Below, one piece after another: positions 45,242-56,075 of a stretch of DNA of 64,000 bases; position 1 is the stretch's first letter; every line of letters starts with the position of its first letter. The stretch is from Immersiella caudata (taxonomy: Eukaryota > Ascomycota > Sordariomycetes > Sordariales > Lasiosphaeriaceae). The stretch lies in contig JAULSU010000007.1 of the NCBI GenBank assembly GCA_030512335.1, positions 868,001 to 932,000 on the forward strand, read 5' to 3'. The translations under genes and the position numbers were made by a program. The notes below the pieces were generated by a model. That model worked only from the letters and a program-made list of their open reading frames with translations, ran no database searches and was not told where the DNA came from.

Positions 45242-46529
45242 TGTTAGAACGCTTTCTCTCCAAGATGGTAATGAAGCCTCGACCAGTCAAGAAACGAGAT
45301 TGTGGACCGAACACTTGGAAGAAAAGAAGGTTGCTTGCAGTTCAACACCCTCGACGTTGAGAATCCGAGGGCGGTGGGGTAGCGCTTGAAACACGGGAGG
45401 AAAGGGAGCAGGCTCGCTGAAACACTTACACTCATGGTGGAGAGGCCGGGCGCAGGCGCGCTATCTGGTTATACTGCAAAAAATGAAATCGAGAAAGCTC
45501 GATGTTCTTTTGGAAATGCCGGTAACGGTCCAGCGGGAAACGGACAATTGGGAGAGTTGTGGTGCTTCTGGATGAGAAGCGGCGAGAGTTAGTTCGCTGA
45601 GGCTGAGGCGCTATTTCGGGCTCGCTGATTGTCGATGCTCAGGAGGTTGGCCTAAATGAGCCTAGGAGCGTTGTGGCGCGGATCAAGTGGAAGGGATGAA
45701 AATGCGCATGCAGAACTGCGGGCCCGTCTCACGGCTTGGCTTTTGGCACAGACGGGCAGCTTGCCCCTTTCGTCTCTTCTGCTCTTTCCTGCGTGGGCTT
45801 GCACGGAGAAGGAAGAGATGCGCTCTGTTCACCAGATGATGGCCGGCACAGGTCGGTCAAACGTCTGAAGCGCGACGGAACCAAGGTTTGCTGGCGCATC
45901 TTTGAAGATGGAGCTGGTTCCTGACAGCTTGGTCTGGACCTTTGCTTGGCGTTGCAAGATTGGCCCGCCATCCTCTTGTTCGATGGGACCAGCCTAGCAG
46001 CAAAACGGTTTCAGGTTGACGATCGATTGGTGCAGCCAAGCGATGACGGGGACCGATGGCAGACGCGCCAACATTCGCAAATGCCCGTCACAAATTGCTT
46101 CCGTCCAATTGCCGCCCCATGGGCGAAATTGAGCCGCAACAGTAGCCAACCGATTCTATATTGCGCCGCAGACCTCACTCACTCATCGACACTCAAGCGC
46201 TTTCACTAAAATGCGAACGATCCTCTGGGAGCGAACGAAACCACGTCTACGGGCGGCGCAAGCAATGCAGCTCTAACATAAGATACAGCGACGCGTGAGC
46301 TTTTTACACAAGCTGGCACGCTTGGCTCTTGGTTTGCTCTCGTTGCTCAGGAATCTGGGGACAGAGGCGTAAGCTTACCAACCACACATCTGGACTGTGG
46401 ATTGAACATGAATGGTCCGATCGGACACGATGACCCGCGTCAAACATCCGCAGCACCAAGAAATGAGACCCAGAACCCGGTTAAACTCGTTGATGCATCA
46501 GACCAGCAGAATCGCTGTCCGGCCAGCTC
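45242..46529. other. Intergenic
   Basis: Promoter side of the syntaxin gene and 3' flank of the MEMO1 gene. No gene is recognised. Confidence 0.5.
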
Positions 46530-47591
46530 TCAGATAATGACATAAGCAGATGCGTAGCTGACACTGAACTCCGAGGTTCTCTTGACCAAGTTGCTCCTCT
46601 GGTACTGAACGAAGCTGAACTTGCCCTTGCCTTCATCCAGTCCTTCCTTCCCGAGAATTTCCAGGCCTGCCACTACAACTCCTATGGGGTGTCTCCCGCA
46701 AACGGTATTCTGGGTATCCTGGACGGTCTTATAGAAGGTGCTGTGATCGCCCGTCTTGACAGCATTCATGGCCATCTCATCGAGCACTCGGATGACCTCA
46801 TGGATAGGCGGCTGGGTGCCAGCTTCCTTCTCCAGCACCATAGGGTCGACTCCAAGATCGCCACCAGAGCCCCGAGAGTCAAGGTTGCGTACCGAGCCGT
46901 TGGAGTACTGCGGTCTGTAACTAAACCGCGAGCCCCAGTGACAAAAGTCAGAAGAGACAATAAAAGCGTTTTGAGGATCCTTCAGGTACGGTGCTAGCAT
47001 CTGCCCAATGGCTTTCTCCTGTTCCACGGATCCGTCTCCCACCAAGATGGGGACGATCGGCGGGAACTTGCTGGGGTCGTCACCAAAGGTCTGTTCCAGT
47101 CTCTTCCACAGGTACGGGAGGTGCATCTCCAGAGAGTGTTCGTCCACATCGCGTTGCGGCGGCATGTTGGAGAAGCGGCCTGTGCCTTTGAGCTCGTTGG
47201 TGGTAGCCCTATCCACGACCAGGTCTCCGAACGGGGTTTCATACTTGTCGTACGTTGTAAGCGCGCAACCTCGCAGGTAATACGTATGGGACGGCCCGAG
47301 CACGAAGACGCGTTTGGCGGCGGCGAGATCGAGCGCCTTGTAAGCCCAGGCAGCGCAGGGTCCGGAGTACGAGTAGCCAGCGTGTCTGCAGAAAGGTGAG
47401 GAGTCTGCCGACAGCTGGGGGAAGGGGATCAACACCTACGGGGCGATGATCATCCTTGCGCCGGGAATGGGGAGGCTGTTGTCGTCCAGCTTTTCCGGCA
47501 CGCCCGCGAGGAACTCATCGAGTTGCCGCGAGAGCTCGGACGGGTTGTCTTCGTACCAGGAACCGGCGTGGCTAGCCTCCCGCGTCCCCAT
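46530..47591 (-). CDS. MEMO1 family protein (Mho1)
   Basis: Two exons (47591-47440 and 47385-46530) give 335 residues. The conserved N-terminal pattern REASHAGSWYEDNP and the metal-site His of PHAGYSYSGP, rebuilt exactly across the 54-bp intron, identify the MEMO family. Later blocks such as GPSHTYYLRGCALT, DEHSLEMHLPYL and SSDFCHWGSRF contain the remaining His, Asp and Cys positions. MEMO proteins resemble LigB-type dioxygenases and bind copper or iron; they are linked to redox control and motility signalling in animals and have a non-essential role in yeast. The exact biochemical role in fungi is not established. Confidence 0.93.
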
Positions 47592-48182
47592 GCTGGCTGT
47601 GGTAAAGGATGAATTGGAAGGGGTTGTTTTTTCTGTTGCAGGGCTTCGAATCCAGTCCAGTTATGAGATTGCTTGAGTTAATGGAGGGTAGTCACTACAT
47701 GGTCTGGAGTTTGGGTGACCCACGGGATGAGGAGGCGGGGTAGCTTTCGCCCCGCAGCGGGAGGCTCCTGATTCCTTTGTCGTCAGCTCCAAAACCTACC
47801 TAAGCTACACAACCATTCAAAGCACACCCCAAATCACCATGAGCTCCAACTACAGTTGACAGCATTGTAACTATTCATATCTACCTGTTCTTCCATCATG
47901 AGAAAGAGGCCAGCCTCGGAAGCTGGCCCCAGCATGCTCTCAACGGCGGTCCGTTGTTACATTGGTTTGCGGAATTCCACCCAATTATTCCAATCGATTC
48001 GAAAATCGCGAACCCAACGGTCGAGGCTCTCCTCCAACGCCAATGCAGCCGATCAAATAATCCAACAACCAAGTCTTCCAGCGGGTATCCCAAACCGACA
48101 ACTCCGGTTGCACATGCAAAGCCAATATCCCTTCCTTTCCAAACCCACAATGTGACTATATCGCATCATTTCATCCCCTGAC
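47592..48182. other. Intergenic
   Basis: 5' flank of MEMO1 and 3' flank of the zinc protein gene. Nothing is recognised. Confidence 0.5.
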
Positions 48183-48895
48183 CTAGCAGGCCCTGACCTG
48201 TGTCAACCCGACACCACCTAGTAACTCGTTTCGCTGAGCACATCCTAGACATCGGCGACGCTCGCCGAGATTGCTAATGGAGCAGCTAAAGCACACCACC
48301 TTCCTGCATGCGCCACAGTTGTGGCCATCGGAGCCCGGACCGTCAATGTCCATCGCGTTGTCCTCACCGCCGAGATCTGCGCCGCAATCCTCACAGTTTA
48401 TCGCTTCGTCTTGGATGGCAGCCGGGAGAGACGGCAAGGTGGGGGCAGGGGTGGGAGTTGGCATGGGAAGTCTCCAGAAGCTGTGAAGGGAGCGCTGCTG
48501 CGCTTCGCGGTGCACTGGACTCTCCTTAGCGGCGGGTGTGCCCATAACCGTATCGACTTGGTCTAAGGCCTCGCATGAGGAGGTTTGGTGTTGTTGAGCT
48601 GAGAAGAGAAGGTTGAGGGTGCGCTCTGGACTGAAGTTAGGAAACTACTCTGGAACAAAGCGCGACCCGCGGGTAACTCACGATGGACTTCGGTCTCGGA
48701 TGGACGGTTGTCGCGAAACCGCTTCATGGTACGGCTGGGCAAGTGGGATGGCGTCGACGGTCGCGACGAGAGGGCGCCCCAATTGCTCCTACCCATGGCG
48801 CCGAAGTCAAAAGGGCTGGAGCCGGGTCGGGGTGGCGAGGAGAATGCTGAGCTGAAGGAAAGCTCCGACTCGGATCTCTTGCGCTTGATAACCAT
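48183..48895 (-). CDS. Small zinc-binding protein with four CxxC pairs and a PIP-like box, unknown
   Basis: Two exons (48895-48682 and 48598-48183) give 209 residues. The N-terminus is basic (KRKR) and disordered. A QRSLHSFW motif at 106-113 fits the PCNA-interacting consensus Q-x-x-L-x-x-F-W. The C-terminal domain has CxxC pairs at 140/143, 166/169, 174/177 and 188/191, consistent with two zinc ions in a cross-braced or ribbon fold. I do not recognise a named family. It is divergent from the DNA polymerase kappa gene, which also works with PCNA, so a replication or repair role is a reasonable but untested guess. The 83-bp intron has a GTGAGT donor. A longer in-frame start at 49150 exists, but the sequence there looks like leader. 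Confidence 0.72.
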
Positions 48896-49637
48896 TCTCG
48901 CTGGAGGATGCGCTGACGGGAGGGCAATTTCGCGGGGTGGAGGTGTCTGGCCAGTGGATCTGGTGGCTGAAATACGGGTGTGTATGTGCCTGATGATTTC
49001 AAAACTGCTGAATGAATAAGCCAGAATTGTCCGCCAGGTACACAAAGACAAGTCTTCAAGTGTCTGGTGTTGTTCAGTGAAAGATACTGGGTACGTTTGG
49101 TTGGCCAATCGACCATTACGGAGACATAGGTAGGCTTTTATATGGGCCAATTTCGGAGGCTGGGCTCAGGGACGCGACCCGTCGCGCCGCGTCCACGATG
49201 GGGCAGCGCTAGATATAGTGGTGGCCTGTGCTCTCGCGTTGAGTACCCCACACTAGTGGGGTGGGGTTCTGAACAACAATCCCTAGATGTCGACTTGAAG
49301 GCTGTTTTGAAAACGTCCAACACAAATATTTACCGAGTAGCTGAATGCCTCATGCTCTATTCCCAACAGATCAGAGATACCAGCTTCTTTGCTCAATAGA
49401 AAGGGCGCTTTGGTCAGCCCAGCCAAGTCAAGCTCTTCGCGGGGTACCTGGTTGGCCCACGTGATCTGGTGTTGATGACGCGAGCCTCTGACGCGACACG
49501 CTTGCGAACTGCAACTTGACATCACAAAGTGCCTCACTTTGAGCCTCCGCAAGTAGCAACGATTACCGTGGCCGCAACATAATGACGACACGGCCTACTA
49601 TCTCGCTGAATATCGGTGCAAGAATTTTGGCTTCGAG
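48896..49637. promoter_or_regulatory. Bidirectional promoter region of the zinc protein and DNA polymerase kappa
   Basis: 742 bp separate the divergent start codons. GACGCGA occurs three times, at 49171-49177, 49477-49483 and 49490-49496. This resembles the ACGCG core of MBF/MCB sites used by S-phase and DNA-damage genes. Confidence 0.45.
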
Positions 49638-51790
49638 ATGACGGGAGAAACGACACGGTCGCCGAAACACGAAATGAGCGGCGACACAACAATTGTCACA
49701 GAATCTCATGCTGCTGCTGCCGAGCACGCATCGCTTAAATACTCTCTTCTTGGTCCTTCTCTCACAAAAGCCGGGCAGGAGTCGGTCGATCAGTCTGTTG
49801 TATGAGCGCATGCTTCGCACCGTCAGTGCCACATACTAACGGCCCCATGTAGGTCTCTGAGGTCATCTACAACGCCTCAAAAGGCTCAAAGTTCTTCAAC
49901 CGAGAGGAGGAGAGAGACAAGTCCCTTACCGTCAAGATTGAGCAGACCTTGGCTAAGAAGCGCGGTCTTGAGGAACTAGATCTTTCGAGAGAATTGCGAG
50001 CGGCAGACAGACTTATCGCTCAGCTTGAGGAGTCCCGAGATCTTACCCAGCACATTGTTCACATCGATTGTGACGCTTTCTGTTAGAACCCCGCGCATAT
50101 CTTGTTCCCAGCGGACTTGCTTGCTAACTTGCGCGTACAAAGATGCGGCAGTAGAGCTATTAGACCGCCCCGAGCTGGAGAGTCTTCCGTTCGCTGTGGG
50201 CGGAGGTGTTTTGACAACATGTGAGTCTCATTACTAAAATTCGGCAAGTCGTTGATCTGCCCATATTGATGAAATCACAGGTAACTATGTGGCCCGCAAA
50301 TTCGGATGCCGCAGCGGGATGGCAGGCTTCGTGGCTAAGAAGCTCTGCCCGGAGCTCATCCTATTACCACTCAACTTCGACAAGTATAACGCAAAGGCCT
50401 CCGGAGTTCGTGAGGTGATATCTGAGTATGACCCGCGCTTTGAAAGTGCCAGTATCGACGAAGCGTACCTCAACATCACCCAGTACTGCGTTGAACACGA
50501 TTTGAGCCCGGAGAATGCGGTTTCCCAGATGCGCCAAAAGATACACGAAAAGACACACATTACTGGTAGGTGACAACCAGCAGTTGAGTGGGGTTCCCAT
50601 TGCTGACTTGTATCACAAGTATCGGCCGGCATCGCAGCAAACACGCGACTTGCAAAGATCTGCTCGAACATGAACAAGCCGAATGGGCAATACTACCTTC
50701 CTTCAGACCGGGAAGCCATCATGAATTTCATGGCCAAGCTTCCCCCGAGGAAAGTCAACGGCATTGGGCGGGTCTTTGAACGCGAGCTCGCTGCCGTGGG
50801 GATCGAGACCTGTGCAGACATATACCCGCAACGGCAATACATCAATCGGCTCTTTGGAGAAAAGGCGTACGAGTTTCTCATCCGATGCTATCTCGGACTT
50901 GGACGAACGGTAGTGCGCCCGGCCGAAGAGTACGAGAGGAAGAGGTACTCTCCAGTCCCGTGTACTTTTAGTGTAGGGAGCTGACAAAACTCCAAAGTGT
51001 AGGTACCGAGTCTACCTTCCGAGACATGAGCGACCCTCATGAGCTGCGAGAGAAACTAAAACGGACGGCCATTGAGCTGGAGAAAGATATGCGGCGCGCT
51101 GAATGCAAAGGCCGGACGCTGTGTCTTAAGGTGAAGCTTCACACCTTCGAGGTGCTCACACGGCAGGCGGTTCTACCGCGGGCTATCAATACGTCGGACG
51201 ATCTCTACTCCTTCGCACTGCCCATGCTTGCAAAGCTGGAGAAAGAGTTTGCGGGCATGAAATTACGGCTGATGGGGCTGAGGTGCACCCACCTGGTCAG
51301 TACTAAGCCGCCGGACACCCTCGCATTCTTTGGTCTACGACGCCGGCCTAATTCGGGAGAGAGCAAGCCCAAGGCGGCAGTCGGAGAAGAGGAGTGGGAG
51401 CAGTGGCCTGACGAGGCGGTGGGTGATGGACAAGATGCGGAGGAGCCTCTGATTGAACCAAGAGGGGAAGGCTCAGGAGCCGAGAGTCCATACCGCAGAC
51501 ATGGGAAGGAGATTACGCCGAATCCCAAGAAAGAAGCACCCGTGGAGGATGACTTGTGGGATTGTCCAATATGTGGAAGACCTCAGCCTGCAAATGAACG
51601 GCAGTTCAACGACCATATCGATCTGTGTCTGTCAAGGAAGACTATACTGGATACGGTTCAGCAGGAAGCTTCCGTGCAGCCAGTCGCCAGCAAAGCAGTC
51701 ACGCCAGAGCCTAGCAAGAAGACGATCAAGAAAAGAGGTAGGCAGGCGTCGACACCAGATCCCAAACAAAAGAAGCTGCGTTTTGGGTGA
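49638..51790 (+). CDS. DNA polymerase kappa (Y family, DinB-like) with UBZ zinc finger
   Basis: Six exons (49638-49799, 49853-50081, 50143-50220, 50281-50565, 50620-50944, 50998-51790) give 623 residues. The N-terminal N-clasp (SLLGPSLTKAG) fits polymerase kappa rather than eta. Catalytic acids are Asp126 in IDCDAFYA and Asp216-Glu217 in SIDEAYLNI. The thumb and little-finger blocks (NGIGRVFEREL, EYERKSVGTESTFRDM) are complete only with these junctions. A C2HC ubiquitin-binding finger lies at Cys549, Cys552, His566 and Cys570. The enzyme performs translesion synthesis at stalled forks after recruitment by ubiquitinated PCNA. The final exon junction uses the AAAG acceptor at 50997; the nearby TAG would break the frame. 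The start is the first ATG in the clasp frame; 49677 is an alternative. Confidence 0.93.
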
Positions 51791-52059
51791 CAGCAAAAAG
51801 TAGCGATCAATCAACATGGCAACTCATCATGGCAGCGCACCCACCTCCTTTACGTGCATGCCGGCGGTGCCAAGTAGATCAGCCAAGGCAGGGCGAGTTT
51901 CCAGTCGTTGCGTTCATCTCGAGTCAGATTGTGTATCTACACCGCCGCCCTGCTTGCCATGAACGAGGCTAGGCGCAAGTCCTGTGTTTGTACATTGAGT
52001 CGATCGGGATCGGCGTTTGCAAAACGAAGATGCAAGGCTATCTAGCCGTGGCAGTCCAC

Positions 52060-52861
52060 TTAAAGCTCATCGCGCTCACCATCGTCAGTGTCGGCGACGA
52101 AGGTCTTGGCGGCCCCAGCAGCCTCGCTCACAACACTGGCCACCTTCTCGCCCACCTTCTTGGCGGTTTCCTCAGGCTTCGGCACATCCTTGGTGACGAT
52201 CTTCTCGGGCTTGGGAACGCCCTGAATACCGATGAGTTCGGTCTCAAAGACTATAGCAATAATCCACAGTCAGCAGAAGAAACACCAAAGACAGGCATAT
52301 TTGATCGGCCTGCCACGCTCGCAGGGCAACGCACCAAGGGTAGAGCCAGCCGGGATCGGGCCGACAGCGCGCTCGCCGTAGCCGTAGCTGGGTCCGATGG
52401 TCAACGTCCTCTTCTCGCCAATGCACATGCCCAAAAGACCCTCGTCCCATCTGTTGGCCATTGTCAGCACATGGCGGCGTCCTCGCTCGGAATTCCCGGT
52501 TGTCCATACCCCTTGATCACCTGTCCACCTCCGAGGTTGAAGCTGAAGGGTTGCCCCCGGTCGTAGCCTGACGTGGCAGCAGTTGTCAGCGCTCGATCAA
52601 CTCAACCCAATTGATCGGCAGTCGGGCACGCAAAGGCGCCGCTAACTAGCGGACTGGAGAGGGTGGGATGGACTGACTGGCATCAAACTTCTGGCCATTG
52701 GACTGCAGCGTGCCCCGGTAATGGACATCGATCTTGTCTCCCTTTTTGGATTTGCGCTCGCACTCGACTGGCAGCGTAACGTCAATCTTGAGATCTTCCG
52801 CGGCCAGCACACCGACGGCGGCCGAGGCGAGCAGAGAGAGCGACAAGAGAATGGACTGCAT
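52060..52861 (-). CDS. ER FKBP-type peptidyl-prolyl isomerase (FKBP2/FKBP22 type) with RDEL end
   Basis: Four exons (52861-52678, 52567-52510, 52450-52335, 52250-52060) give 182 residues. Residues 1-20 form a signal peptide. The FKBP domain includes GDKIDVHYRGTL, FSFNLGGGQVIKGWDEGL, and GPSYGYGERAVG with PAGSTLVFETELI, the usual rapamycin/FK506-pocket strands. A charged, Lys/Glu-rich C-terminal extension of about 45 residues ends in RDEL, an ER-retrieval signal. Such proteins catalyse prolyl isomerisation during folding in the ER and work with BiP in Neurospora. The second exon is 58 nt, and all phases agree. Confidence 0.95.
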
Positions 52862-54970
52862 CGTGGCGGAGCGGTGGTGTGTAATGGCAAGTCTGCTATT
52901 TTTGCAAACGGATTGTTGTGTTCAAGTCTGGATGAATTCGTGCTGTCGGGTTGCACGGATCTGGAATAATTACCAGACGTCAAGGTAACGTGGAGAGGTG
53001 TGGCCACCTTTGTGTTTGCGACCCTGACCTTGGATCAGCGGCGGTGAGCAGGGCTCCCCGCAAATGCCGTAACGCAACGGGCGCTGAAACTGGCGCGGCA
53101 CTTCGCGGGCCCGCCAGTGGAGATAGTCAAGGTACCGATCTTGGATGTACCTGACAAGCGCGGATGGCATAGGGTCCACAATGACGTTCAATAAGCGCGC
53201 AACATGGCATATCTTGGCAAAACCCCAACAGCTCTACCTAATGAGGTGTCCAAACTCACAAGTTTCAATCAGCTCACCGAGAGCCCACCGAAAAAGGATC
53301 GTCAGCAAAACAATGTGGCAAAAAAATGTCGCCTCATCTGCGACGAACAGCTCCTGTCCTGTCCTCTCACCCGACGCAAAAAGAAGGCTACTGCTAGCAA
53401 GTGCCCCGCCACAATGGGCACCAGCCAAAAACCACAAGCTGCGAAGGATGCACCACCACAAGTCGTGGCTGCGCGGCCTCCAGTGTCCGTTGTCAAAGTT
53501 GACAGGAGAAATCGTCGCCGCACCCAATACCCACGTCATTCTCAAGATGCTTCCCGAACCCGACGGGAAGACCGAATCTGAATTGTCCTGGTTGCACGCA
53601 GATGCGTGGCTTCGCGATTCAAGGCTCTGCGCTCTTCTGAGTGGGCGGTTGCACGAATTGCGACGCGCTCTGCCAGAATCGGGCGGGGTTGATTGGCCAA
53701 TATATCAAGACTCTGGCAATAGCGACTGGCATTTACGGAAGGAGTTCCAGTCTCCAGCGAATCTACAATTCCCCTTTTCCCAACAAAGAACCTGCAGTAC
53801 CCCTGAACAGGAGCATTTCTTCGGCCCCATTGAGCCCGGAGAAGCGCGTGAGTCACTATCGGTATCAAGCCTGGGGCCTCACGGTGACACACCTGGGCTT
53901 TTTGGCATCAACGAAGGCAGCAATGGCCTTGCTATGCCGTTTTAGGTCACGCACGCCCCCCGGTTTCCATCGTAGTGGGGTCTTCTGCCTGGTAAGGTCT
54001 CTCACCCTTTGAGTCCTACCTCAGGCCTGCCAACCGCTTGTCACATTCGCGGTGTGGCTTTGCTTCAGTTTTGTCCAATGTCTGCCTTTCGACCGCCAGG
54101 CAAGTCCAGGCAAGTTGAGGCTGCGATCGTCCAGTGACTACTACCCCTGCGCAGATCTACCCGCGGTTTTGCGCAGCGCAGAGCACAGCGGTGCCCTCCC
54201 CTATCTGGCTGGCTGTTGAATTACAGCGGCCGGACAGACGTACCACGGAGCGTCTCTGTGGCTTCCCACCTATTTCCAGCAAGCCTCACAGAGGCGGCCT
54301 TTTCATGTTTTCCGTTCTGAACTCCCTCAGCCTCGCAGAGTTGCCACTCTCCCCCTTTGCAGTCAACTGCCCCTCGCCTATTGATCCTGGTGCCTGGTTT
54401 GTATGTTCAGAACCCCTGGGTCGAAGGTTTTCCATTCGGAACCCGGCTTTTTCCCTTCTTTTTGCAGTGTATTCACACCACTCAGAGCTAGCGTTGGCCT
54501 CCCGCCTTCTTCACCCTTCCGCCTTTGATCACCAGCGTCAATTCCGGGCTTGTCGCATCATTGACTCATTCCCTACCAGCCCCATTTCGTTTCCTTTCGT
54601 TTCAACGATGCCCAACTTATCAATCGAGAACAGGGATACAGACCAAGCAGTCCAACCCCCGTCATTATTGCCCGCCTTGTGGTCTGCCTGAACGTTTGAC
54701 CGAAGGCATCGCCCACGTCAGGTATCCACTCGCTCCTCGGTTTGCGAATAAGGCGACCAGCTCATCGCAGGTGACGGCTCACAGGCCAAACTAACGTTGC
54801 GATGTTTCTTGTTTGACTCGAAGGGCAAGTAGTATATAGTCTCTCTCGTCCCATGCCCCTTTCTCCTTCACGATGCTCCCCGCCACACCCTTCCACGTCA
54901 AGCATCTCTTGCACCAATCCCAGTACCAAAAAAGCATTCGCAGTCGAACATCTCCTCAGTCACACATAAC
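52862..54970. other. Gene-poor region (about 2.1 kb)
   Basis: Upstream of both FKBP (minus) and the Ser-rich gene (plus). Open frames at 53145-53945 and 54134-54691 are long but have no recognisable domain or codon bias. Confidence 0.5.
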
Positions 54971-55363
54971 ATGTCATCGCGCTCCTACAAGTCCAACGCC
55001 GGCGTCGTCATCCTCCAGTCTACCTCCAGCAACAGCCGTCCTTCGTCTGTCTACTCAACAGGATCTACGGCTAGCCGGTCTACCCAGTACACCACATACT
55101 CTTCGCAAAGCTCAATGGACGCCTCGCGCTCCTCGTCTTCTTCCTCCCGGGGGAGCGGGTCTAGCGACCGCACTTTCCGCAGCGGCAGAGCCGGGCCCGG
55201 CTCGGGGTACGCCACCAATGTTCGGGAGATTCCCCAGCAAAGGGGCCCTGGCATCGTCCTCTTTCAGCAAGCTCACTCCGGCTCCAGGGCGACGCCGGAT
55301 GAGCGCTACACGCATCAGTCTACCCATGGCAGCAGCAGCCGCGACCACAGCTACTACAAGTAA
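54971..55363 (+). CDS. Ser-rich low-complexity protein, 130 residues, unknown
   Basis: Single exon from ATG 54971 to TAA 55361-55363. Ser, Thr, Arg and Tyr dominate. There is no signal peptide, membrane segment or folded domain, and tyrosines are spaced within Ser runs. Codon use is GC-rich at third positions, unlike the flanks, and a CT-rich leader precedes the start. I do not recognise a family. It is probably a real but rapidly evolving disordered protein. Confidence 0.55.
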   Translation: MSSRSYKSNAGVVILQSTSSNSRPSSVYSTGSTASRSTQYTTYSSQSSMDASRSSSSSSRGSGSSDRTFRSGRAGPGSGYATNVREIPQQRGPGIVLFQQAHSGSRATPDERYTHQSTHGSSSRDHSYYK

Positions 55364-55801
55364 TCTGCCATTCCCCAACGCAGACCTGACGGGAAGAGTC
55401 AATTAGAGGAGGTACATCAGACATGCATTACTTGCGACATTCATCATTTTCAGGGAGCATAGGGTTATGCTATTAAGGGTCGGGAAAGTTGATGGGCACT
55501 ATTTGGTGGCTTGTTTTGTCTTTTGTATTTTTTTTGTGGTATGGCGCAACGCCTGGGCTGGCATTCTCAGGATATGGAAATCACGGGATCATTCCGATGT
55601 TTGATCCAATCGTGTACTACTAGTACCCTTTGTTTGACGAACTTTCTGCAGTTTATAATACACAAGGACATATGCACCACTGCTTCCGTCCGATGGTATT
55701 CCACAAAGTGCTGTTGATGAAGTGTGGTGTGTAAGTGGGACGCAATCACCCGCAGCCGCCATGCATGAACGGCTGCCGGGTTGGTATCCGCTGGTTGCGC
55801 C

Positions 55802-55843
<42 letters not shown>

Positions 55844-56075
55844 AAATGCATATTGCGATTGGAGCCTCGAAACCTGGGGCAGGCAATTGGAAAAGTGTGG
55901 CCGGCGAAGCGGGGTGGGGGATTTATCTCTGTCTATGTTCCACTTGAGGCACAGCTACCTTAGTACCCAACCGGCCAACCAATAAGTCGAAACTCCGTAA
56001 CTCCTCTCCTTCTGAACCTTCGCTCTACGCCGTACTGCGCCGTCGGGCAGCAACTACCCGCACGCCTGACTCCAC
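55364..56075. other. Intergenic, convergent 3' flanks
   Basis: Contains an AC microsatellite, listed separately, and nothing else recognisable. Confidence 0.55.
55803..55841 (+). repeat. (AC)19 microsatellite
   Basis: An uninterrupted dinucleotide run of 19 AC units plus one A, in the intergenic space between the Ser-rich gene and Rtc5. Confidence 0.97.

Noticed and set aside
47640..47655. GGCTTCGAATCC, a second B-box-like sequence
   Set aside because: Flanks do not form a cloverleaf; it lies in the MEMO1 5' flank.
53145..53945. 266-codon plus-strand ORF upstream of FKBP
   Set aside because: No domain, mixed composition, stop-free by chance and no splice logic. Left as intergenic.
54134..54691. 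185-codon ORF before the Ser-rich gene
   Set aside because: Pro/Ser/Leu mixture without a recognisable pattern; it lies in a CT-rich leader region.
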